From Peptococcaceae bacterium BRH_c23 (GTDB taxonomy: Bacteria > Bacillota_B > Desulfitobacteriia > Desulfitobacteriales > Desulfitobacteriaceae): a stretch of DNA of 9,196 bases. Below the pieces are notes generated by a model. That model searched no databases. It saw only the letters and a program-made list of their open reading frames with translations, and was not told where the DNA came from. A program made the translations under genes and the position numbers. Location of the stretch: contig LADV01000149.1 in assembly GCA_000961805.1 (NCBI GenBank), forward strand, positions 1 through 9,196, read 5' to 3'. Shown here in pieces: positions 1 to 6,603 of the stretch; the first letter of the stretch is position 1; every line of letters begins with the position of its first letter.

Positions 1-60
1 TATAATACCAAATTCGCAAGTAAAGGGGGGACCCTAAACTTATACTTTCTGATACGTTAG

Positions 61-88
61 AAAAAACCTCCCTGTCGGAAGGCTTTTT
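61..88 (-). terminator. Intrinsic terminator after dsrN
   Basis: Read on the minus strand, a run of five A and a G lead into CCTTCC, a GACA loop, then GGGAGG and a run of T. The six-base GC-rich stem pairs fully if one G-U wobble is allowed, and the A and T runs extend it. On the plus strand the same stem has a C-A mismatch, so the structure favours minus-strand transcripts, which is the dsrN direction. It lies about 40 bases past the dsrN stop codon. Bases 1-60 beyond it contain no recognisable gene. Confidence 0.8.
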
Positions 89-89
89 C

Positions 90-129
90 TAATATTGAAG
101 CATTACTTATGTGTAATGCTTCAATATTA
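90..129 (-). repeat. 17-bp perfect hairpin over the dsrN stop codon
   Basis: Perfect inverted repeat with arms 90-106 and 113-129 and a six-base loop (TTATGT). The stem is AT-rich. The dsrN stop codon (127-129) lies in the outer end of the right arm, so the ribosome would reach this hairpin as it terminates. It has no T-run of its own, and the GC-rich terminator follows directly. It probably stabilises the 3' end of the message or assists termination. Confidence 0.75.
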
Positions 130-1632
130 AATTACTTGTGGATTATTGAGTTCGTGACGATAATCACAATCTCCTGTTAGCTTTTCTGTTTGGATCCACT
201 TTTTCCGACAGTAATTCATGGCTAACTTTACCATGCCCTCAGCCCACTCAGGGCTGCCTAGTACATGAATGTGATTATAGGCAGCAAAAACGTTCTTATA
301 ACAAATTCCGTCATTTTGCCCATTTATCCCATGCCCTCGCTGAACCTTATACCCAAACTTCATATCTGGAGACAAGTTTACGATTCGAGAATTATGAAAC
401 TCATGCCCCTTAATTACTGTTCCATCTGCAAACCACGACTGATTAGTCGTTGCTTCCATAAGCGTATACCCATGCCCTTGGGGCTTCGCTTCCATTTGGG
501 TATCGAAAGGAAGTAACCCGACCATTTCATAGTTTTGCGAAGAGACTTGAATTGAGCGACCCAAATACATAAGTCCCCCACACTCAGCATAAATTGGCAG
601 ACCCATTTCTCCAGCTCGTCTAATATTTGCACGCAAGAGCTTATTTTCTTCAAGCTTAGCAGCAAATACCTCAGGAAATCCTCCTCCAATATAGAGAGCA
701 TCAATATCCTCAGGAAGTTGACTATCAATAAGAGAGTTAATAAGGACAATATCAGCTCCTAAGGCTTTTAAGGATTCGATGTTTTCTGGATAATAGAAAC
801 TAAAGGCTGTGTCCTGAATAACCCCAATTTTAGGTGTGATACTTTTATCTATAATAGAGTATTTTGCTAAATTGGAGACTATAGTCTGAGGAAACTGAGG
901 AAGTTGAGGGGCGTTTTGAGCTAACCTGAGAACTTCTTTTAGGTCCACATGTTCACAAATGACATCCGCAAAGTAATCAAGTAAGGTTTCTGTCTCATCT
1001 ATTTCACCATTGGTAACAAGCCCTAGGTGACGATCAGGGATGCATAAGTTGATGTCTTTAGGGATAGCACCAACCACTGGGATTTTACAGAACTCTTCGA
1101 TGGCCGCGCGAGCCATTTTTTCATGGCGAGGCCGTGCCACTTTATTTAAAACTACACCAACAATTTGAACATCCGAATCAAAATGTTGGTAGCCCATCAC
1201 CATGGCCGCAACACTACGGGTCATACGAGTGGCATCCACAACTAATAAAACGGGCGAACGGGTGATTTTGGCAATTTCAGCCGTCGAGCTGCTTCCACTC
1301 AAATCTAAGCCATCATATAGTCCCATTGCGCCTTCAATGATTGTGATAGACTTGTCCAATGCTTGATTAGATATGGACTTGCATAGTTCATGTTTGTTCA
1401 TAAAAAATGAATCCAAGTTTCGACAAGTACACCTAGCTGCAGCCGTATGCCAACTAGCGTCAATATAGTCAGGCCCTTTTTTAAAGGGTTGAACTGCCAT
1501 ACCTTGTCGAGCGAATGCTCTGAGCAAACCTAAGGTAAAGGTTGTTTTTCCACTTCGACCCTGAGGTGCTCCAATTACTAAGCGAGGGACATTATTGATA
1601 CTGCATTCATTCATATCTGTCAAGGAAACCAT
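127..1632 (-). CDS. dsrN: DsrN: CbiA-family glutamine amidotransferase (sirohaem amidation)
   Basis: A 501-residue protein of the cobyrinate a,c-diamide synthase (CbiA) family, near the usual length. The N-terminal ATPase half has a P-loop at about residues 21-31 (GAPQGRSGKTT), KKGPDYID at about 51-58 and EGAMGLYDG at about 100-108. The C-terminal class I glutamine amidotransferase half has the nucleophile in YAECGGLMYLG (Cys351), plus HEFH at about 410-413 and a YNHIH segment near 452-456. In sulfate reducers a CbiA-like gene beside dsrABD is called dsrN and is thought to amidate sirohaem for DsrAB using glutamine and ATP. The sequence alone cannot exclude a cobyrinate substrate, but position favours DsrN. 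The ATG at 1632 is chosen because AAGGTG lies 8 bases upstream; a GTG at 1641 would sit only one base from that site. It has its own promoter and is separated from dsrD by a strong hairpin. Confidence 0.9.
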   Translation of the reverse strand: MVSLTDMNECSINNVPRLVIGAPQGRSGKTTFTLGLLRAFARQGMAVQPFKKGPDYIDASWHTAAARCTCRNLDSFFMNKHELCKSISNQALDKSITIIEGAMGLYDGLDLSGSSSTAEIAKITRSPVLLVVDATRMTRSVAAMVMGYQHFDSDVQIVGVVLNKVARPRHEKMARAAIEEFCKIPVVGAIPKDINLCIPDRHLGLVTNGEIDETETLLDYFADVICEHVDLKEVLRLAQNAPQLPQFPQTIVSNLAKYSIIDKSITPKIGVIQDTAFSFYYPENIESLKALGADIVLINSLIDSQLPEDIDALYIGGGFPEVFAAKLEENKLLRANIRRAGEMGLPIYAECGGLMYLGRSIQVSSQNYEMVGLLPFDTQMEAKPQGHGYTLMEATTNQSWFADGTVIKGHEFHNSRIVNLSPDMKFGYKVQRGHGINGQNDGICYKNVFAAYNHIHVLGSPEWAEGMVKLAMNYCRKKWIQTEKLTGDCDYRHELNNPQVI

Positions 1633-1728
1633 CGTACCCACACCTTTCTTTGGAGAAATTTCGGTCAGGAAAAATATTCAATACCGATTTCGCAATTTGA
1701 GAGATAGTTTAAAGGAATCATACTTATC

Positions 1729-1756
1729 ATAATACAAGCTTCATATGGATTGTCAA
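1729..1756 (-). promoter_or_regulatory. SigA-type promoter of dsrN
   Basis: On the minus strand a perfect -35 TTGACA (1756-1751) is followed after 16 bases by TATTAT (1734-1729), which matches the -10 consensus at five of six positions. Transcription would start near 1722, leaving a 5' leader of about 90 bases before the dsrN ATG. The strong hairpin at 1763-1848 lies immediately upstream. Together these suggest that dsrN is transcribed at least partly independently of dsrABD. Confidence 0.7.
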
Positions 1757-1762
1757 TCATAA

Positions 1763-1848
1763 AATTGACCATCCTGAGGCCCGTTCTTATAATGCAGACT
1801 TCAATTAATCTGCATTATAAGAATATGGACATTTAGGATGGTCTAATT
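1763..1848 (-). terminator. Nested inverted repeat between dsrD and dsrN, probable terminator or attenuator
   Basis: An outer stem pairs 1767-1775 (GACCATCCT) with 1835-1843 (AGGATGGTC), extended past a one-base bulge by AATT at 1763-1766 and 1845-1848. An inner perfect 15-bp stem pairs 1784-1798 with 1809-1823 around a 10-base loop. On the minus strand the outer stem is followed by AATTTTAT, a modest U-tract. It starts about 40 bases after the dsrD stop and ends just before the dsrN promoter, as expected for the end of the ferredoxin-dsrABD message. The unpaired internal stretches are unusual for a simple terminator, so processing or regulation is also possible. Confidence 0.6.
1765..1793 (+). 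promoter_or_regulatory. Candidate plus-strand promoter antisense to dsrD/dsrB
   Basis: TTGACC (1765-1770), one mismatch from the -35 consensus, is followed after exactly 17 bases by a perfect TATAAT (1788-1793). The predicted start near 1800 points rightward into the antisense strand of dsrD and dsrB. No open reading frame of meaningful length follows. The -10 lies inside an arm of the palindrome at 1784-1823, so chance is possible. Its -35 is eight bases from the dsrN -35 on the other strand. Confidence 0.4.
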
Positions 1849-1887
1849 AGGAATGCGTTAATCCATTCTAACAGATAAGAATCAAGA

Positions 1888-2109
1888 TTAGTCTGGAGTT
1901 TGAACCTTACCTTTTAAGCAAATAAAGGTTGTCGTGATGTAGAGATATTCAACGAGATCTTCTGCAGTAAGTTCCTTTACTGCATTATCCACATCGCTTT
2001 TTGTCGCACCAATAGCTACTGCGACGTCTCTGCTCTTAGCTTTTTGGACTTTCGCAAGGTATTCCAGAACCTTGGCTTTGACTGCGGGATCTGCTGGTCC
2101 TCTTGCCAT
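1888..2109 (-). CDS. dsrD: DsrD, small winged-helix activator of DsrAB
   Basis: About 73 residues, close to the usual size of DsrD (about 78). The pattern fits that family: an N-terminal helix (PAVKAKVLEYLAKVQK), a helix-turn-helix-like centre (VAVAIGATKSDVDNAVKEL) and a C-terminal wing (EDLVEYLYITTTFICLKG), as in the winged-helix fold of Desulfovibrio DsrD. From the literature, DsrD is an allosteric activator of DsrAB rather than a proven DNA-binding protein. It starts 33 bases after the dsrB stop, the canonical dsrABD order. The ATG at 2109 is preferred; an in-frame TTG at 2121 would add four residues, and neither has a strong ribosome binding site (GAGG lies well upstream). A hairpin follows the gene. 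Confidence 0.88.
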   Translation of the reverse strand: MARGPADPAVKAKVLEYLAKVQKAKSRDVAVAIGATKSDVDNAVKELTAEDLVEYLYITTTFICLKGKVQTPD

Positions 2110-2142
2110 TTTAAATACCAACTTTCTAAATTTTTCCTCAGA

Positions 2143-3204
2143 TTAGTACTTAAATGATGCTGAAGTACGGAAGGTTTCTCTGGAGAAGATATAATCGTCA
2201 ATCAACATATCTGAGAATGGAAGCTCAGCCAAGCTGAAGAATTTCTCCCAACCAATCCGCTCAACCCACTCACCCACGCGCTCTCCTTTACGAGCATTAG
2301 CAATCCAGAGTTCAATAATTTTGCGAATTGCTTCAGTCGTCTCAGGCCAACGAGGAGCAGTGTTAGGAAGGAATGGAATTACCATACGGGAGAAACTAGG
2401 GGCTGAACGAGCATTCGAGGTTTTACCACCAATAAGAATCGCAATACCATCATTCTTAGGATCGTAAATCTCCATTCCTGGGGACATGGTATAGCAGTTA
2501 CCGCAATACATACATTTATCTTCGTTAACGACAACGCTCTTGTTCTTAGGATCTGGACGAATAGCTCCTGTAGGACAGCTAGCTACGAGACTTGGAATCT
2601 CAGTTCCTTTACGAATGACATCATGGTTGATACGAGGAGGAGTTCTATGAACACCAACAATCGCGATATCACTGCAGTGTGCTGCTCCACACATATTTAA
2701 GCAACAAGCTAAGCCCATTTTTAATTTTGCAGGGAGTACCATGGTATTGAAATACTCATATAAATCATCCATAACGGCTTTAACGACACCGGAAGCATCG
2801 GTAGCCGGAGTATGACAGTGTACCCACCCTTGAGTGTGAACGATATTGCTAATGGATTGACCTGTTCCACCAACACAATATCCTTTAGAAGCTAAATCGT
2901 CAAGTAGTGGTTGAAGTTTAGCCTCATCTGAAACTAAAAATTCAACATTGTTCCGGGTTGTGAAGCGTAGAAATCCGTCACAATATTCGTCAGCGATTGT
3001 ACATAAATCACGTACAAAATCAATACTGACTAAACGAGGGGAACCCACGCGAACACTGTACAGTGCTGCGCCACTTTCTGCAACATGTTTGAGTACACCG
3101 GGTTGGGGAATTTCATGATATTTCCACTGTCCATAGTTTTGTTCTACAATCGGAGGAAGCATCTTTTTATAATGCGGAGGTCCTTGATCTAAAACTGCCA
3201 TCAT
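2143..3204 (-). CDS. dsrB: Dissimilatory sulfite reductase beta subunit
   Basis: DsrB, 353 residues, full length. It is the catalytic partner of DsrA in the cytoplasmic alpha2beta2 enzyme that reduces sulfite with sirohaem-[4Fe-4S]. The sirohaem/cluster cysteines are visible as Cys130 ([14 protein letters not shown]) and Cys167, Cys168, Cys172 ([15 protein letters not shown]). The inserted ferredoxin domain has Cys210 (ASCPTGAI) plus Cys231, Cys234, Cys237 (CMYCGNC). The fourth cysteine seen in many homologues after YTM is Ser241 here; as I recall it is not a cluster ligand in known DsrB structures, so activity need not be affected. The C-terminal [15 protein letters not shown] segment is typical. 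An AGAGGTGG site precedes tandem ATG codons; 3204 is chosen, with 3201 the alternative. It follows dsrA by 35 bases and is surely cotranscribed with it. Confidence 0.97.
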   Translation of the reverse strand: MMAVLDQGPPHYKKMLPPIVEQNYGQWKYHEIPQPGVLKHVAESGAALYSVRVGSPRLVSIDFVRDLCTIADEYCDGFLRFTTRNNVEFLVSDEAKLQPLLDDLASKGYCVGGTGQSISNIVHTQGWVHCHTPATDASGVVKAVMDDLYEYFNTMVLPAKLKMGLACCLNMCGAAHCSDIAIVGVHRTPPRINHDVIRKGTEIPSLVASCPTGAIRPDPKNKSVVVNEDKCMYCGNCYTMSPGMEIYDPKNDGIAILIGGKTSNARSAPSFSRMVIPFLPNTAPRWPETTEAIRKIIELWIANARKGERVGEWVERIGWEKFFSLAELPFSDMLIDDYIFSRETFRTSASFKY

Positions 3205-3239
3205 TATCCACCTCTCGTTAGCTACTTTTATTTTATAGT

Positions 3240-4463
3240 TTAGAGCTTCGATCCATCGAGTGCCGTTCCAGACCTGTCAAGATCATCTTGATCCCAGAAT
3301 ACATATGGGTTAGCACGTGGTCGGAAGACCATTTGCGGTACAGGCTCGACTTCAATTCCTTTGAGGAATTTGGTCATTCCTAAGCGATAAATTGTTTCAC
3401 CAATCCGCTCGCGTGATTTACCGTGCTCATCCCACCACTCCCAGATGCGACGCATGAGATCCTTAAAGGGCTCAAAGTCATCTTCTGTCTCCATTTTCAT
3501 GAATGGAACAATTACCCATGACATAAAAGCGGACTGAACAATGGTGGACTTTCCGCCAATCAAGATGGTAGCACCTTTTTCTTTTCCTGGATGAATAGCT
3601 TTGGTCATCATATTAATACAATGCATGCAACGTGTGCAATCTTCACCGACAATGCTGAGCTCTTGAGTCTCTGCATTGAATGTCAGACAGCGGGTTGGGC
3701 ATTTGTCACAGACCATTCCTTGAACATCAAAATTATTAGCTACATACTCTTTTACAGCATCCTGGTCGATGATTAATGTATCGCGCCAAGTACCTATTAC
3801 AGAGCAGTCAGAGCGAGCAATAGAAGAAGTACAGTCATTAGCGCAACCAGAGAACTTAATTTTGCTCTTATATGGCCACATAGGACGATGAAGCTCATCC
3901 ATGAATTCGTTCGTAACATTATAGCATGCTTCAAGGGTATCATAACAAGCATGCTCGCAACGACCAGGTCCAACGCAGCAGTTAGGGGTTCTTAAGCAAG
4001 AGCCTGAACCACCGAGGTCAAACCCTGCATCACTAAACTCGTCGAAAATAGGTTGAATTTGTTCCGTTTTGCAGCCCAGAAGAATAATATCCCCTGTGGA
4101 ACCGTGCATGTTGGTCAAACCACTTCCATGTTTCTCCCAAATATCACAAACTGTACGAAGTGTTTTCGTGTTGTAGAACCATCCAGATGGTTGAAGCAAG
4201 CGGATCGTATGGAACTCAGCAACATGTGGGTATGTTTGAGGCTCATCAACATAACGGCCGATTACACCGCCGCCATAACCTCTAACTCCAACGATACCAC
4301 CGTGTTTCCAGTGTCCTCTGCGCTCATTATAGGATCTTTCCAAGACTTGGAGTAACTCGCCTGCAGCTTCACTTTTCACCGCAGCTCGCTTAATTTCCGT
4401 CACAAAACTGGGCCATTTACCTTTTTCAAGTTCGTCCAGTAGTGGCGTTTTCTTTTCTGTCAT
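3240..4463 (-). CDS. dsrA: Dissimilatory sulfite reductase alpha subunit
   Basis: DsrA, 407 residues, full length for the family. Residues Cys163-x5-Cys169 (CVGPGRC) and Cys207-x3-Cys211 (CANDC) are the pattern that holds a sirohaem-coupled [4Fe-4S] cluster. The inserted ferredoxin domain shows Cys255 and Cys259 (CPTRC) and Cys276, Cys279, Cys282 (CTRCMHC). Other family blocks are [20 protein letters not shown] and [12 protein letters not shown]. The ATG at 4463 is chosen over upstream in-frame codons because GGAGG lies 7 bases before it and homologous DsrA proteins begin with a similar short acidic segment; the longer frame would run back through the ferredoxin gene. It starts 34 bases after the ferredoxin stop and precedes dsrB by 35 bases. 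Two cysteines, Cys162 next to Cys163 and Cys252, are beyond the minimal ligand set. Confidence 0.97.
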   Translation of the reverse strand: MTEKKTPLLDELEKGKWPSFVTEIKRAAVKSEAAGELLQVLERSYNERRGHWKHGGIVGVRGYGGGVIGRYVDEPQTYPHVAEFHTIRLLQPSGWFYNTKTLRTVCDIWEKHGSGLTNMHGSTGDIILLGCKTEQIQPIFDEFSDAGFDLGGSGSCLRTPNCCVGPGRCEHACYDTLEACYNVTNEFMDELHRPMWPYKSKIKFSGCANDCTSSIARSDCSVIGTWRDTLIIDQDAVKEYVANNFDVQGMVCDKCPTRCLTFNAETQELSIVGEDCTRCMHCINMMTKAIHPGKEKGATILIGGKSTIVQSAFMSWVIVPFMKMETEDDFEPFKDLMRRIWEWWDEHGKSRERIGETIYRLGMTKFLKGIEVEPVPQMVFRPRANPYVFWDQDDLDRSGTALDGSKL

Positions 4464-4497
4464 GGCACACCCTCCGTCTTCAAGTTTATGGGGTTTC

Positions 4498-4686
4498 TTA
4501 CATTTCAACAATGCTGATAGCACCAGTTGGACAAACTGATGTACAGCTTTCACAACCCATGCACTCTGATTCGTCACCGATTACATGAGCTTTGTCCTCG
4601 CTAAAGCCAAGCAGGTGAGCTGGGCATCCTTCAGTACAAGCGTCACATCCAGAACACACATCTTCATCGATTGATACAATAAACAC
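4498..4686 (-). CDS. 2[4Fe-4S] ferredoxin directly upstream of dsrA
   Basis: A 62-residue bacterial-type ferredoxin with two complete cluster motifs: Cys11, Cys14, Cys17, Cys21 (CSGCDACTEGCP) and Cys42, Cys45, Cys48, Cys52 (CMGCESCTSVCP). Each has the CxxCxxCxxxCP pattern for a low-potential [4Fe-4S] cluster. It has no signal peptide and would be soluble in the cytoplasm. It starts at GTG 4686; the near-perfect Shine-Dalgarno six bases upstream leaves little doubt. It is the first gene before dsrAB with only 34 bases between them, so it is probably cotranscribed and made in similar amounts. That placement suggests it donates electrons to DsrAB or exchanges them with DsrMK or the neighbouring flavoprotein, but the partner is inferred. 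Confidence 0.93.
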   Translation of the reverse strand: MFIVSIDEDVCSGCDACTEGCPAHLLGFSEDKAHVIGDESECMGCESCTSVCPTGAISIVEM

Positions 4687-4692
4687 AAATTA

Positions 4693-4702
4693 CACCTCCT
4701 TA
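4693..4702 (-). promoter_or_regulatory. Near-perfect Shine-Dalgarno of the ferredoxin
   Basis: On the minus strand TAAGGAGGTG is complementary to the anti-Shine-Dalgarno end of 16S rRNA over ten bases. It ends six bases before the GTG start at 4686. It fixes that start and predicts strong translation despite the non-ATG codon. Confidence 0.9.
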
Positions 4703-4736
4703 AACTATTAAAGAGAACAATTAGGAGAACTATTAG
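4703..4736 (-). repeat. Three tandem 12-13-base repeats in the ferredoxin-dsrAB leader
   Basis: On the minus strand CTAATAGTTCTC (4736-4725) is followed directly by CTAATTGTTCTC (4724-4713), identical at 11 of 12 positions. A weaker third copy, TTAATAGTTT, runs up to the Shine-Dalgarno. The shared core AATWGTT recurs at periods of 12 and 13 bases. Its position between any plausible promoter and the ribosome binding site suggests a leader binding site or a slippage-derived repeat; nothing shows which. Confidence 0.6.
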
Positions 4737-4774
4737 AGACTACATAGAGTACTGGGAGACTGGGAAACTTTTCA

Positions 4775-4794
4775 CTTGTGTAAATTAACACTAG
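4775..4794. promoter_or_regulatory. CRP/FNR-like palindrome upstream of ferredoxin-dsrABD
   Basis: A 20-base palindrome (CTTGTGTAAATTAACACTAG on the plus strand) is matched at 8 of 10 symmetric pairs. It has the TGTG-N8-CAC spacing of CRP-type sites. A second GTGTTAA half-site lies 24 bases farther upstream (4809-4815). These features suggest an operator for a dimeric regulator, possibly of the CRP/FNR superfamily, acting on the ferredoxin-dsrABD unit. The regulator is not in the window. Confidence 0.45.
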
Positions 4795-4829
4795 TCCATG
4801 TACTTAATTTAACACCTTGAGTTCTATTC

Positions 4830-4854
4830 GTACAATATATAATACAGATTGTAC
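4830..4854 (-). promoter_or_regulatory. Inverted repeat GTACAAT-N11-ATTGTAC with -10-like core
   Basis: Perfect 7-base arms (4830-4836 and 4848-4854) flank an AT-only-rich core. On the minus strand the core contains TATTAT (4844-4839), a -10-like hexamer preceded by TG as at the dsrN promoter. No acceptable -35 is found 16-18 bases upstream, so a promoter here would be weak or activator-dependent. The arms could instead be an operator. It lies 33 bases past the stop of the flavoprotein gene and is too AT-rich to be a convincing terminator. Confidence 0.35.
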
Positions 4855-4886
4855 TATACAGAAAACTAATTATGAAATCTATAACT

Positions 4887-6575
4887 CTATTCTTGACTTT
4901 TATAGGCATTCAAAACGGAGATACCTCCTTGTAGATAAGCCACCTGACGCACTTCTTTTCCTAATAGCATACGCACTGCTTCATACCCTCTGATACCTAA
5001 TCCACATACTGTGACAATCAAAGAATCTGTTGGAACCTCTTGCCAACGCTCCCTTAGTTCTCCCAAGGCTATGACCTTTGTCCCCTCGAATGGTAGAGGG
5101 CTGGCACTCACTTCTTCCGGTTCACGCACATCAAGAATACATAACTTCTCTCCTGCATTTAAGCGTTTTACAACGGATTCAGCAGTGATTCCTTGCGCTA
5201 ACCCCAGACGTATGTTTTCCAAGGTTGTAGCAGCGTGTATGAGCACATCAATTGCCGTGGCAAAGGGTGGCGCATAGGCTAGATCTAGATCGATTAAATC
5301 CTCTACTTTCGCACCAAATTTTAAAGCGGTCGCCAAAACATCCAGCCTCTTAACACTCTCACCAATACCACAAACTTGGGCTCCCAATAATCGACCGTTT
5401 TCCTTTTCAGCAATTAATTTAATCGTAATATTGGCATGCATGAGGTAATAATGAGTAGAGTCTAGTCCACTACTGACACTGGTTACGACGTTATAACCTC
5501 GTTTTCGAGCTTCTTCTTCTCCCAAACCAGTGCGCCCAATATTAAGTTCAAATGCTTGAAGAACAGACGTCCCCTCTACAGGTGCAAAGCGGCTGGGCAT
5601 TCCAGCGATATGATCTGCTATGACTCTACCTTGTTTATTGGCGGTTGAGGCTAAAGGAATGTAAACAGGCTCTCCTGTAAGCAGATGACGTTGTTCTGCA
5701 CAGTCTCCGCCAGCGTAAATTGCTGGATCATTTGTTAACATGTGCTCATCGACTTGAATTGCACCTGTAACTCCAATCTTCAGTCCGGCTTCGTGAGCTA
5801 ACTCCACTTCAGGGCGGACTCCGGTAGCTATCACTACCACATCAGTATCAATTGTTCCTTGTTCCGTTAAGACACGGCAGACATTTTCTTCAAGATCTCC
5901 TTCTAAACCAAGCACTCTACAGGATAGGCGAATGTCAACCCCGCTCTCTTTCATTTTACTCTCAACCAGTTTGGCCATATCAGCATCGAGTAACTTAGGC
6001 AGCACCTGAACTTCTGCTTCGCATAAAGTGACTTTTAATCGAGGACTTGCTAAGGCATCTGCCGTTTCAATGCCGATCAGCCCAGATCCCATTACAGTAA
6101 CATGTTTGACCTTTTTGGCTTTGATCAATTCCTTGAGAGTTTGGGCATCGTGTGGATGGTGAAGCGTAAAGACCTGGCCCAAATGCACACCAGGAATTGG
6201 AGGAATACTGGATTTTGCTCCTGTCGCAAGAACTAAATAATCATAAGGCACGGTCTCTTCAAGACCTGAATTAAGGTTACGAATATAAACCTTTTTTTCT
6301 TTTCTATCGATTTTTTCGGCTTTAGTTTGAGTAAGGACATTGACATCTTTTTGGTTTCGAAAAAAGTCTGTATCCCTCATCAAGCCATATGAAGTCTTCA
6401 TCAAGTCATCTAATTGGGGTACAAAGTTACCCACATAAAGTGGTAGTCCACATGCCCCATATGAGATTAGACTTCCTTTTTCTAGAATAGTGATCTCAGC
6501 ATCGGGATTTACTCGCCTTAAGCGTGCAGCAACTTTAGGACCGATTGCAACTCCACCAACAATAATTACTTTCAT
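4887..6575 (-). CDS. CoA-disulfide/persulfide reductase-like flavoprotein with C-terminal rhodanese domain
   Basis: A 562-residue pyridine nucleotide-disulfide oxidoreductase fused to a rhodanese domain. The N-terminal FAD fold starts VIIVGG (3-8). A single redox cysteine, Cys42 in SYGACGLPLYVG, replaces the usual CxxxxC pair and is the hallmark of CoA-disulfide reductases. The NAD(P)H fold is GSGLIGIE (163-170), the second FAD motif is IYAGGD (286-291), and YAPPF (434-438) marks the dimerisation domain. The rhodanese domain from about 465 to the end carries LDVREPEE and the loop CGLGIR with catalytic Cys524. Fusions of this type include the NADH-dependent persulfide reductase Npsr of Shewanella and CoADR-RHD proteins, which reduce CoA-persulfides or polysulfide to sulfide. 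Position suggests handling of sulfane sulfur around DsrAB, which is inference. ATG 6575 is chosen because GGGGGAG lies 8 bases upstream; a TTG at 6581 is too close to it. Confidence 0.9.
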   Translation of the reverse strand: MKVIIVGGVAIGPKVAARLRRVNPDAEITILEKGSLISYGACGLPLYVGNFVPQLDDLMKTSYGLMRDTDFFRNQKDVNVLTQTKAEKIDRKEKKVYIRNLNSGLEETVPYDYLVLATGAKSSIPPIPGVHLGQVFTLHHPHDAQTLKELIKAKKVKHVTVMGSGLIGIETADALASPRLKVTLCEAEVQVLPKLLDADMAKLVESKMKESGVDIRLSCRVLGLEGDLEENVCRVLTEQGTIDTDVVVIATGVRPEVELAHEAGLKIGVTGAIQVDEHMLTNDPAIYAGGDCAEQRHLLTGEPVYIPLASTANKQGRVIADHIAGMPSRFAPVEGTSVLQAFELNIGRTGLGEEEARKRGYNVVTSVSSGLDSTHYYLMHANITIKLIAEKENGRLLGAQVCGIGESVKRLDVLATALKFGAKVEDLIDLDLAYAPPFATAIDVLIHAATTLENIRLGLAQGITAESVVKRLNAGEKLCILDVREPEEVSASPLPFEGTKVIALGELRERWQEVPTDSLIVTVCGLGIRGYEAVRMLLGKEVRQVAYLQGGISVLNAYKSQE

Positions 6576-6603
6576 GTTCAACTCTCCCCCATTTATTTAT
6601 TTT

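Noticed and set aside
1..60. TATAAT at 1-6 and a G/C run at 25-33 as a promoter or structure for a neighbouring gene
   Set aside because: At the window edge with no visible partner hexamer or gene, so it cannot be supported.
1633..1722. A cobalamin or other riboswitch in the dsrN leader
   Set aside because: The leader is only about 90 bases, has only a weak CGGT/ACCG pairing, and lacks recognisable conserved riboswitch blocks.
1763..1848. A miniature transposable element (MITE)
   Set aside because: Only one copy is visible, there is no clear target-site duplication, and the ends are not typical; a terminator-like structure explains it more simply. A genome-wide copy search would settle it.
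4464..4577. An in-frame N-terminal extension of dsrA by 38 codons running back into the ferredoxin gene
   Set aside because: The extension overlaps the ferredoxin in another frame, its residues do not look like DsrA, and a good ribosome binding site sits 7 bases before the ATG at 4463.
4751..4766. Two tandem copies of ACTGGGAR
   Set aside because: Only two 8-base copies; too little to call a functional repeat apart from the stronger array at 4703-4736.
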